In this document: in pieces, positions 50,933-59,637 of the stretch
How positions within the stretch are numbered: position 1 is the first letter of the stretch
Layout: every line of letters starts with the position of its first letter
Assembly: GCF_007746075.1 (NCBI RefSeq)
Contig: NZ_CP036339.1
Location: 620,001-684,000 of the forward strand
DNA length: 64,000 nucleotides
Source of the DNA: Lacipirellula limnantheis
GTDB taxonomy: Bacteria > Planctomycetota > Planctomycetia > Pirellulales > Lacipirellulaceae
Direction: 5' to 3'
The notes under the pieces: generated by a model
Database searches by the model: none
What the model saw: only the letters and a program-made list of their open reading frames with translations
What the model was told of the DNA's origin: nothing
Made by a program: the position numbers and the translations under genes

Positions 50933-52042
50933 CTAGGAGGAGCCGTTAGCCGCTGATTTGCGCTTTGTCGTTGACGGATTGCACGTCATTCGCGTCACGC
51001 CCAGCGAGGCCGCGACCAGGGCGACTGCCCCTAGGCAGCCTGTGGGCGGTTCCGGGACGAGACCAATCGCGGCACCGCCCGCCGGCCCGGTGTAGCGACG
51101 CTGCCAATCGAGGAAATCGCCGCCCCCCAGGTCGCTGCCGAAGCGCGCCTTCCAACCGAGCGTCGGATCGTCCAGGTCAGCGAGATCGACGACCCCGTCG
51201 CCGTTGAAGTCGCCCGCGGAGAGCTGCGCGTTGATCTGGGCGACCGCGTCGACCTCCTGCTGCCAGTAGCTCGGCAACGTATCCCAGGGGTTATTCATCA
51301 CATCGTCGGTGACGTAGATGCCGCCGACGTTGCGACTCACCGCCAGGTTTAGAAAGTCGACCATGTTGGCGGCCGACGCTTCCGTGTGAACTAGATTCAC
51401 AAACTTCTCACTGTCGTATTTCGCGTTCCAGGCCGACGGCGCGTGGCCAGGATAGGCGGAGCCGACGTTCTCGAAGACCATAAAACGATCGGCCGTCGGC
51501 CAGGTGGCGTACTGCTCGATGGTGTTGGTGCCGGGATTGCCCATGACCTCCCACTGCGGGTCGACTTGCTTGACGTGATCGTAGATCGACTTGTAATAGT
51601 TCAGTCGCTCGGCGGGTCCGGTGTTGGCCATCTCGTCGACGAAGATGCCGTCGATGCCGTACCAGGTTTTGTACTTGTCGACGTCGGCGGTTACCTGAGC
51701 GAGCGGGCGGGCCCCGTAGCTGGAATAGACGTAACCAATCACGCGCCCCCCGGCGGCGCGGAAGGCGTTTACTGCGTTGACGTAATTCTGGTCCTTGACG
51801 TTGCCGGGGCCGTTCCCGGGATTCATGATCGCAGTGATTGGCGCTTCGTCGGCGGCGGCGGTCATGGCGCCCCAAGGGCTGCCTGGACTGGGATAGAAAT
51901 AGGCGGGGACGATGATCTCCAAGGCCGATGCGGCCTGCATCGCGGTGCAGACGAGCATAACGGCGACGAGCGCCGGCAACGTCGCGGCCGAAGCGCATCG
52001 GCGCTTACCGGTCAGGTCGCTTCGTCGTCGCAGTAAGGCCAT
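50933..52042 (-). CDS. Spherulin-4-like secreted protein with dockerin-like segment and PEP-CTERM anchor
   Basis: 369 residues from ATG 52042 (52072 and 52114 are alternatives). Signal peptide about residues 1-40 (SAATLPALVAVMLVCTAMQA). The body matches spherulation-specific family 4: EIIVPAYFYPSPGSPWGAM, AAGGRVIGYVYSSYGARPL, YGIDGIFVDEMANTG and VMGNPGTNTIEQYATWPTA. Then a Ca-binding-like GDFNGDGVVDLADLDDP and a C-terminal VPEPP plus hydrophobic segment, the exosortase sorting signal, here with an unusually long tail. The fold is a TIM-barrel glycosyl-hydrolase relative, but catalysis is unproven. Last gene of the sigma-factor cluster. Confidence 0.82.
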   Translation of the reverse strand: MALLRRRSDLTGKRRCASAATLPALVAVMLVCTAMQAASALEIIVPAYFYPSPGSPWGAMTAAADEAPITAIMNPGNGPGNVKDQNYVNAVNAFRAAGGRVIGYVYSSYGARPLAQVTADVDKYKTWYGIDGIFVDEMANTGPAERLNYYKSIYDHVKQVDPQWEVMGNPGTNTIEQYATWPTADRFMVFENVGSAYPGHAPSAWNAKYDSEKFVNLVHTEASAANMVDFLNLAVSRNVGGIYVTDDVMNNPWDTLPSYWQQEVDAVAQINAQLSAGDFNGDGVVDLADLDDPTLGWKARFGSDLGGGDFLDWQRRYTGPAGGAAIGLVPEPPTGCLGAVALVAASLGVTRMTCNPSTTKRKSAANGSS

Positions 52043-52110
52043 CGTGTTTCTTCGCAGGTGGATCATCATCATCGAGCGCGACACCCGTCGCTCCGCGAGC
52101 GTTTGGAGAC

Positions 52111-53028
52111 TCATGCGTTCCGCCGGCGCACATGTGCCATGGCCGCGCACGCGATGGCGACGAGGGCCGCGGCGGTTGGTTCGGGGACGCTGGCCGCGAG
52201 CGACGCCGTCGCGGCGCCGCCAAAGTGGGCTTTCCAATCGGCCAGATCGTTCGCGTCGTAGGCGCCGCCAAAGCCTCGCTGCCAAATGAGGAAGTCCTCG
52301 CCGTCGACGTCGTTGTCGGCGTCGAAGTCGCCGGGCGTGCCGGCGGGCGGTTGGGCCAATGTGTAGGAGATCACCTGGCTGATGTCGGCCAAGCCTTGGT
52401 CGGTATAGATGACAAAGTTGAACGAGGGATTAGGGAATGCCGGCTTCGGTCCGCCGAGCGCGGGCGGGTACTGGATGACGGCCTTAAGTGGAATGGCCCA
52501 TTCCATGCCGACGCCACTTGGCGGGCCCGCTTCCGTCCAGTAGGGGTAAATCAGCGCGCCCCCGTTGGAAAGCGGACCGCCTGTGATGGACAAATTTAAG
52601 TTGAAAAGGCCGGTGTACTGAGCGAACGGAAAGTCGTTCTGATAAGCAAATTCCGAACCAATTTCGCCAATTTGCAGCACGTCGAATCCGGTGGCTTTGT
52701 CCTGGTCAGTGTCGAAACCAAGATAGATGCTCGCGAGAGAAATGGAGGATGTGTTGTGCAGCGAGGCGTAGATGTAAATGAAGTCGGCGTCGTTGGCGAT
52801 TTGGATGTTGGCGATGTCGATATCGCCGACGTTGTCCGCTGGATCCATATCGACAATGGGGATTCCCGAGGCTGCCCAATCGGCGTATTCCGTTCCCGCC
52901 GCTTCGCCTTGAACGTGGATGGCCGTCGTGAAGGTGCTGGGCGCAACGACCTGCGCACAGGCCGTCGCAGCGAGAACTCCGGCCGCTAGGAAAGTAACGG
53001 CTGCCGCCGGGCGAACTAAGTTGTGCAT
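52111..53028 (-). CDS. PEP-CTERM secreted protein with dockerin-like segment
   Basis: 305 residues, ATG after CAGGAGT. Signal peptide, then a domain with DWAASGIPIVDMDPADNVGD and DADFIYIYASLHNTSS, also seen in the neighbour at 53153. Then GDFDADNDVDGEDFLIWQRG (dockerin-like Ca-binding) and a C-terminal VPEPTAAALVAIACAAM with a basic end RRR, the PEP-CTERM signal. It is exported and probably anchored or released by an exosortase. Function of the beta-rich domain unknown. Confidence 0.85.
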   Translation of the reverse strand: MHNLVRPAAAVTFLAAGVLAATACAQVVAPSTFTTAIHVQGEAAGTEYADWAASGIPIVDMDPADNVGDIDIANIQIANDADFIYIYASLHNTSSISLASIYLGFDTDQDKATGFDVLQIGEIGSEFAYQNDFPFAQYTGLFNLNLSITGGPLSNGGALIYPYWTEAGPPSGVGMEWAIPLKAVIQYPPALGGPKPAFPNPSFNFVIYTDQGLADISQVISYTLAQPPAGTPGDFDADNDVDGEDFLIWQRGFGGAYDANDLADWKAHFGGAATASLAASVPEPTAAALVAIACAAMAHVRRRNA

Positions 53029-53152
53029 GAAAGAACTCCTGAAGTGCAACGCAACCACGAGGTGCGGAATCGACTCGATGCAACATGCCGCGGGCGCCGG
53101 GCGACGCGGGTTTCATCTTGGAAACCCGCGCCGCGCATCAGTTGGCCAAATG

Positions 53153-53863
53153 CTAACATGCGCCTCGACGGCGAAGGCCAAATCCGATCAGGGTTATCGC
53201 CGTCAATGCGAAGGCGGAGGGCTCCGGCACCGCCAACTTATAGTCCATCACGGCGGTGACGTCGAAGTTGCGGCCATCGTCCCCAGGAAAGCCGGGCGGC
53301 AGGCCATCGGCTCCTGTTCCCAAGTCAGTCCAAAACAACAGCTTCACGGTGTCGTCAGGAAAAATGGGGAGCCCGCCGGTGCGCAGGGCGGCCAGCGAGA
53401 TAGCGAGCTCACGGCTACCCGCATTGGCAAACGGCGACAGCAGCGCATGCCCCCCTCCGAAGAAATCGCCCGACAAGCCGCCGCTGTTGAACGTGCCCGT
53501 CGCCTGCGCGAAGCCAAAGTCGTTTTGCCAGCCGGCTTCCGCGCCGAGCAAACCAAGACTGAAAATATCGAAGCCGGTGCTCGTATCGCCGTCGACGTCG
53601 ATCGACAGGAACGTCCCCAGCGCCAGGCTGTTGTGAAACGTGTTGCGAATGTACAGGTACTGGCCGTCATTGGCGATCTGCGTGTCGGCAATGTCGGGCC
53701 CGCTGAAGTTGTCGGCCGGGTCGGCGTCGACGACAGGGACGCCGGTCCAGTCGGCGTAGGCATCGTCGATCGTGATCGTCTTGAACGTTCCGGCCAACGC
53801 CGGAGCGACGGTCCAGGCGGCCGCCATGGCGAGCGCCGCCGAGCGGAGGAAGATTCGTGGCAT
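53153..53863 (-). CDS. PEP-CTERM secreted protein, paralogue of the downstream gene
   Basis: 236 residues, ATG after AAAGGAG. Shares with 52111-53028 the order of motifs: DWTGVPVVDADPADNFSG, IANDGQYLYIRNTFHNS, IDVDGDTSTGFDIFSLG and AGWQNDFGFAQATGTF. It lacks the dockerin-like segment. The C-terminus is VPEPSAFALTAITLIGFG followed by RRRG. Likely a tandem duplicate or sibling domain family used by the same secretion cluster. Confidence 0.84.
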   Translation of the reverse strand: MPRIFLRSAALAMAAAWTVAPALAGTFKTITIDDAYADWTGVPVVDADPADNFSGPDIADTQIANDGQYLYIRNTFHNSLALGTFLSIDVDGDTSTGFDIFSLGLLGAEAGWQNDFGFAQATGTFNSGGLSGDFFGGGHALLSPFANAGSRELAISLAALRTGGLPIFPDDTVKLLFWTDLGTGADGLPPGFPGDDGRNFDVTAVMDYKLAVPEPSAFALTAITLIGFGLRRRGAC

Positions 53864-53967
53864 TAGTCGAGGCTCCTTTCGAATGTAGCGTAAATCTGGA
53901 AGCGATACTTCTGTCGAACTAGCGAATTGCCTGCCGCCTCTTCCTTGTTCCGTGCTGCCCAATCATT

Positions 53968-55068
53968 CTACTGGCTGACGGCGACGCCGTCGTACCGGTG
54001 ACCGCGAGCACGGTGGATTTCGGGGTCGAGGTCGAATTGCACAAATGCTACGGACGAGTCGCACATCGCCATATTGAAGCCGCCGGAGTGGGCGCTGCCG
54101 AACATCCGCTCGCCCACGTCATTGGACGTGCCTGGCTGATCGGGGCCTAGCGCTAACGGTCGGCTCAACTCGCGGACGTGAGCCGTCGTGCGTATCGTGT
54201 CGTTGTTATTGCCGGCGAAGGCGGGTTCGTTGTCTCCTTCGTCGAGTCCGTCGTCGTAATTGTCGGTCGACATGTACTTCTCGCCGACCATGTAGGTATT
54301 GGAAGTACCGTCTTCGACGTTGCGAAAGTTGATCTCGGAGCGTCCGAAGACGACGCCAGTGGCCACGTATTTTTCAGGGGTTGTTCCATACTTCACGCCC
54401 AGCGTGCTGATCCAATTATTCCCGTACCCGGAGCCATCCGTGCCGTCCCAGTCGGTCATGCGCAACGAGTCCTCGTACGATTTGGACCCGTCGGGCGGAC
54501 CGAACGCCTCGGGTTGAATCATGTCGCCGGCGCACCCGGCGTAATCAGTTTTGACGCATTGCTCGAAGGGGTCGGAATAGGCAAAAGTCAGTCCGACGCT
54601 CTTATACGGATAGACGCTCGTGCGGCGGCGCGTCGGGCAGTTCATCCCCTCGAACGGACTCTCGACGCGCTGTCGCGTCGCGGCATTGCGCGCTGCTCCA
54701 GTCGATCCTCTGCCAAGATCATGCAAAGCCGCCTGCTCAATGAAGGGAAGAATATTGTAGAGCCACCCGCCGGGTTGTCCCTTGCCGTAGCCATACTCGG
54801 GATAGCCGACCCAGTTGAAGCCCCATCCGCCCGTCGGCAAGTGTTTTTGGACGTCGTGATGATTCTGAAACGCCAGTCCTAACTGCCGCAGCTGATTGGC
54901 GCACTGCGTCCGCCGCGCCGCTTCGCGGGCCGCTTGAACCGCCGGCAGCAAAAGCGCGACGAGAACGCCGATGATCGCGATCACCACCAGCAGTTCCACG
55001 AGGGTGAACGCTGAATGCCGGCGCAACGTCCGCCAAGCTAGAGCATCGCTTCCTGTAGCTGAACTCAT
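53968..55068 (-). CDS. DUF1559 (H-X9-DG-CTERM) type II pseudopilin-like protein
   Basis: 366 residues from ATG 55068, which overlaps the end of the FecR/LamG gene by four bases (ATGA). The N-terminal prepilin motif [14 protein letters not shown] begins at residue 21 after A20, then the DUF1559 body with the [22 protein letters not shown] signature. The C-terminal H-X9-D motif reads [12 protein letters not shown], with Ser in place of the usual Gly. It is processed by a prepilin peptidase and inserted in the inner membrane; role in secretion or surface assembly is inferred. Confidence 0.9.
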
Positions 55069-56912
55069 ATCCTTGCTCCTTCTCTCGAGGCGACGTGCCA
55101 TTGACGGGGCACGGGCGCCGACGACGTCCGCGGCAGCGTCGGCGATTTACCCGAGTCGTGATGTTCGCGAATCCGATTCGCCTCCAGCGGATAGTCGTAG
55201 ACGGCGATGTCGCGCAGTCGGCCGCGGAACAGCCACGACGTGAGATACCGCGGCACATACTCGGCGGCGCCGATGCGGGCAGGCCATTCGAAATCGGTGA
55301 GCGACAACTGATGGATGCCCGAAGCAATTTCCTCGCCGTTGACGAAGATTCGCACGATCCCTTCGACCTCGCCCGGCAATGGCCGTCCGGTCGGCGCGAA
55401 CGTCGCCACGACATGGGCCCACTCCGTTCGATCGACGCGCGTCGTCGAGATCAGCTTCTGCCACAAATCGCCCTTGCGACCGTTGCCCGACCAGAATTCC
55501 CAACAGTCTTGATCGCCGGCATAGAGCGTGAAGCCGTACATCTGGCAATCGGGCTCGTGAGATCGCAAGACCCACCGCGACGTGAAGATTGACTGGAACT
55601 CGGGCCCCCCTTCGACTTTGGCCCAGCTTTCCACCGTGAAGCCAGTCAGCAGGTTGAGCGGCGGCTTCTTGTCAGGCTCGATGTATGATTCGCCGTTGAA
55701 GTAGACGCCCTCGCCGTCGGAGGAGCGATGCGGCTTGGCGGGCCAGTTGCCGACTGGCTTGCCGTCGAATCCGTTCTGCGATAGATCGAGCACGCGACGG
55801 TTGCGGTCGACCCGATCGAGCGGCCAATACGCCAGCGGCCGATCGCCAAGCACGAGTCGTTGATAGCCGCCAAGCTTATCTTCCACGTCGCTCCAATCCT
55901 GGACCACGCCATGCAGCGGTCCGCTGGCGGTCAGCGTCAGCTTGCCGTGCCGGCGGCGGCCGGTGGGCTCCACGCGCAACCCTTGCCCGGGATGCAGCGT
56001 CTTGAGTTTCTCGCTCACGGCCTCTTCTTGCGGCGTGGTGAGCAGCGTGACGACGCCGTCGTGAACGTAAACGCTCGCTGAATCGTCCTCAGCGGCGTCG
56101 AACGAGACGCGGGCGTTCATACACTCGGCGGTGATGACCGGCGTTTGCACGTGGAAGGGCTGATCGCCCCGCGCCGTGAGTCGGCCCGAGCGGACGAAAA
56201 CGCTCTGCTCGGCCATCAAGGAGAACTCGGCAGGGCCCTCGATGACCAGCGACGTTCCGGCGTGCAGTTCGATGCGGATAAATCCTGCCGAGAGCTGCAC
56301 CACCTCGCCGCAGCGGAGCTCCTGCCCGACATGCATCGAGCGCAGCAGTCCGTCGCTCGACGCTTCTAGGGACATGCCGCTGATTTTGCCGAGTTTCGTA
56401 TCCGCCAGCAGCACTGGCGCGGGCGAAGCGGTGACAAGGTCGACCGTCGACGGCGCCTGGTCGTTTCGACCGGCCATCAGCGGCGCCCAGCCTTGTTGAA
56501 AGAGGGCCACGGCCGCTGCCCCAGCGACGAACGCGACGCCGGCGGCCGCGGCCCAAGTGGGAATCCAGTGCCGTGACGATCGATGCGCGCGATCCGACAT
56601 GCTGGAGGATTGGCGTGAAGTCGACGCACGGCGGCTGGAGTCGGCGTCGACTTCTCGGGCCGTCTCAGCGATATCGGTCGATGACGACGATGCGGTCGTC
56701 GCGCCGGTTGGATCGTTCGGCGCCTGCGGGCCGTTGCTAGTCAGGTAACCGAGCCCTTCGCGCAGATGAATCGCCTCCAGGTAGCGCCGCTGCGCCGCGG
56801 GATTCGACGCCAGCAGCTCCCGCAGCCGTTGCCACTCCGCGGCGTCGAGGCCGGCGAGCGTCAGATGTTCCAGCAGTGGTTCGAGTTCATCGTTCGGGAA
56901 GTCGATGCTCAT
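55065..56912 (-). CDS. FecR-domain plus LamG-domain transmembrane protein, probable anti-sigma/sensor
   Basis: 615 residues. Overlaps the upstream ECF sigma gene by four bases (ATGA) and the downstream DUF1559 gene likewise. N-terminal helical segment [21 protein letters not shown], one membrane helix (about 108-130; [19 protein letters not shown]), then a FecR-like domain (about 150-290; [33 protein letters not shown]) and a LamG/concanavalin-like domain (about 355-580; [36 protein letters not shown]). Position and layout suggest it controls the sigma factor and senses a periplasmic or extracellular ligand through LamG. Confidence 0.84.
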
Positions 56913-57544
56913 GATGCGTAGCCTTCCTGGCGCAGCGAAGCGCGAATGCAGCGCTCTAGCCCTTTGCGAATGCGCGAGAGCGTCGTGTAGACGGCGTTCA
57001 CCTCTTGGCCGCGGCTGGAGGCGAGCTCCTGAATGGACAGACCGCGCCAGTAACGCTGGCCGAGCATTTCGCGTTGCCGCGGCGAGAGCTTCTCAAGGCA
57101 CCCGCGAAGGGCTTGATGTCGCGATTCGAGATAGTCGGAACTTTCGACATGCACGTCGGCGATCTGGGCGATCAGCGCGTCATCGAACGCCATCCGCGCC
57201 GAATCGTAGCGTCGCGAGTAGCTCATCAGTTCGAAGCGAGCGATCGTGCACATCCATCTCACCAGTTCTTCGTCGGGCGTCGCCTCGACATATGAAAATG
57301 ACTGCAGCTTTTGCCACGCGACGAGGTATGTGGCTTGAAGGATTTCGTCGACCGCGTCGGCGCTCGAGGCGGCGAGCGAAACGATAAACGATCGGACGCG
57401 GCGTTCGTGACGCGCGATGAGGACGACGAACTGATCGGCTGTCAGCGGCTTTTCGCTCACGGCGGGCACGGTGGTTGGAGATGGGGAGGGAGAAATCTCG
57501 CGGGCTGCGCACCGTGCAGTCGCGTCCGCCCTGCCTGCCCGCAT
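56909..57544 (-). CDS. ECF-type RNA polymerase sigma factor, planctomycete group
   Basis: 211 residues from ATG 57544; GTG codons at 57469 and 57460 are possible later starts and would remove a poorly conserved N-terminus. Region 2 reads FVVLIARHERRVRSFIVSL and DEILQATYLVAWQKLQSF; region 4 reads KLSPRQREMLGQRYWRGLSIQELASSRG with a helix-turn-helix. This matches the Rhodopirellula/Verrucomicrobium-type ECF sigma subgroup. Overlaps its FecR/LamG partner by four bases. It probably directs transcription of the downstream secreted proteins. Confidence 0.9.
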   Translation of the reverse strand: MRAGRADATARCAAREISPSPSPTTVPAVSEKPLTADQFVVLIARHERRVRSFIVSLAASSADAVDEILQATYLVAWQKLQSFSYVEATPDEELVRWMCTIARFELMSYSRRYDSARMAFDDALIAQIADVHVESSDYLESRHQALRGCLEKLSPRQREMLGQRYWRGLSIQELASSRGQEVNAVYTTLSRIRKGLERCIRASLRQEGYAS

Positions 57545-57777
57545 GGCTATGCGCCGGCGGCGGAGAACCTTACAGGAAAATTCATATTATCTTCCCAAAG
57601 TTCCGGCGGGGGCCTGCCGGATGGCCAATTGCCCGCAACACGGGCGGAAAGCCGGCTCGCCTCGCGGTTCGCGCTGCGGGCGTGGGACGTGGCTAGATGG
57701 AAAGCCGCTGGGAGCGCCGGTCGGAGGGCGTGGCCCTCCGGATAGGGGGCGTCAGCGAAGTTGCGGCCGTGGGCGGG
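57545..57777. other. Intergenic region with a GGAGGGC-GCCCTCC hairpin
   Basis: GGAGGGC (57723-57729) pairs with GCCCTCC (57733-57739), followed closely by GGGCTAGGCCC. No gene recognised. Between two minus-strand genes; probably terminates the phosphoesterase transcript and holds the sigma-factor promoter. Confidence 0.45.
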
Positions 57778-58743
57778 CTAGGCCCGCACTTGCCAATTGA
57801 ACGGCGTGTAAGCGTGATCGAACGTGCCGTCGTTGTAGAGGTCGATCAACCCGTATCCCTCGTCGCTGCGCCGCGGATCGCCGTTCCACCAGTCGCCGCA
57901 GACCGCTCCGTCGCAGATATAGCTGATGCCGTCGACGTCGCAACGGTCATTCAAATGCATGTGTCCGCTGAGACAAAGCTTCACGTTGCCGTGCTGTTTG
58001 AAAAGCTCGTGTAGCGACGTCCCGTCGAGATGCATCAATCCGCCCGGAACGCGCTGATAATCCTCGGTGACTGCGTTGTGGTCGAACGAGAATGGCGTGA
58101 CCGAAATGATGGGAATGTGCGAGACGACGACGATCGGCGTCGCCTGCGGGGTTTGCTCCAACTCAGCTTCGAGCCACGTTCGCTGCTCGGCATCGAGCCC
58201 GCTGGTGTAGCGATCTTCCAGGGGGCGCACGCTGTCGAGGACGATGAACCGCCAGCCGCCCTGATCGAATGAGTGATAGGGCTTGGCGAGACCAAACATC
58301 TCCAGCGCCCATGCCTTGCCGGCGAATTCGGAGTCGTCCCAGCCGCGACCGTCATGGTTGCCGAGGCAATGCTGGGCAGGCAGCGAGCAGTCTTGCTTCA
58401 AGATTCCCCGCCACAACTCAGCGAGTTGTTTACTGCGGGCGTGATCGACGTCGAAGGCGTCCATCACCGAGTCGCCGCCGGTGACGATCAGCTCGACCGG
58501 ATCCTCGTGCGACTGAACGTGCCGCAGACATTGCGCTAAGCCTTCCGCGGCGCCTCGTTCCGGCTGCACGTGGATGTCGGTGAGGTGCGCGAACCGCAGC
58601 GTCCGCTGGCGATTGGCGGCGGGAGCGGCCAGCGCTGAGTCGGCTTGCCAGCCCAGAAGCGGCGCGGCGGCCGCGCCGAGGGCGCCCAACTGCAGGCATT
58701 GGCGACGGGAAAAAGTCTTGGCGTGGAGGGGTTCGGCCGGCAT
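57778..58743 (-). CDS. Tat-exported calcineurin-like metallophosphoesterase
   Basis: 321 residues. Twin-arginine signal FSRRQCLQLGALGAAAAP, then the complete metal set: HLTDIHVQPERG, VTGGDSVMDAF, CLGNHDGRGWDD, VSHIPIIS and SGHMHLNDRCDVDG. Unlike the cytoplasmic copy at 24351 it is exported folded. It may act on extracellular or periplasmic phosphate esters. It lies just upstream of, and on the same strand as, the sigma-factor cluster, but a 233-bp gap with hairpins separates them. Confidence 0.88.
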   Translation of the reverse strand: MPAEPLHAKTFSRRQCLQLGALGAAAAPLLGWQADSALAAPAANRQRTLRFAHLTDIHVQPERGAAEGLAQCLRHVQSHEDPVELIVTGGDSVMDAFDVDHARSKQLAELWRGILKQDCSLPAQHCLGNHDGRGWDDSEFAGKAWALEMFGLAKPYHSFDQGGWRFIVLDSVRPLEDRYTSGLDAEQRTWLEAELEQTPQATPIVVVSHIPIISVTPFSFDHNAVTEDYQRVPGGLMHLDGTSLHELFKQHGNVKLCLSGHMHLNDRCDVDGISYICDGAVCGDWWNGDPRRSDEGYGLIDLYNDGTFDHAYTPFNWQVRA

Positions 58744-59637
58744 GATCGTGCTCCAGTAAATCGGCGCTTAGTTCGGCGATTGGCGGAGATTTCAGCATAT
58801 CACATGGTTGTGTAGGACTGGAGAAGGCGTCGCCGGCCGCATGCGCACTGCTTTCCGCCGGTCCGCCCGAATGCGAGCTTAGTTCGGAACGACAGCGTGA
58901 CGGATGCGTCTCGATCCTGCTTAGTGAGGTGAGCGCAACGGCTTCAGGCGACGCAGGATCGCGGCTTTGATAACGTGGTTGGCCACCAGTGGCGATTGCC
59001 GGGGGAGGTCGCCATCCGTCGATCGACTCAAGGCGTTGCGCGGTTGCAACCGAACAGAACGGAGGGGGCGCCGCCGGTTCGCGGATTGGTGCGCGCATAT
59101 CAGCGTGACATCGTCGTAGTTTGTTCGCGCGTGCGCGGTTGGATGTGATCGGGCGCGGCGATCGCGCGACGAGGGCGGAGCTCAACGGGGCGGCTGACGG
59201 GTTACCGTAAAACGGCTAGCACAGCACCCGAATGGGGGGTACGCGAGCACTTTTCTCTTGGAATAATTCCGACGATTGTGGTACACAGCGATGGGGGAAT
59301 AGCTGACGCTGCCACCAGCCAAACGACGGGACGTCGTTTGAGGGGGCGGCGAGTCGGCGTCGATTGCGTCGAACCATTCGGTTCGTGACTTGCGCAGGAG
59401 CTCCGGACACCGAACATGGAGCGACCGAGCGTGCAATCGGCGTCGGCAAAACTCTCAACCGCCAAGTCGCGGTAAGACTCGCCGGGTTCCGCGCTCGGCT
59501 CGTTAATGACACAAGATGCGTCATCTCCAACTCTTGAGATAAGAAGCGTCGTCATCGATTCGGACAACAGAGCGACGCTTCACCTTCCGCACTCGCTGCG
59601 CGGAGGGACCAGACGATAGGAACGCGAGGAACTTTGC
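58744..59637. other. Large intergenic region, 894 bp, no gene recognised
   Basis: Divergent promoter space between the Tat phosphoesterase and the giant surface protein. Short frames on either strand have no recognisable features. The end carries a good ribosome binding site, GAGGAA (59625-59630), for the gene at 59638. Confidence 0.45.

Noticed and set aside
58430-59567. Long minus-strand frames upstream of the giant gene
   Set aside because: They partly overlap the phosphoesterase gene in another frame and lack protein-like patterns.
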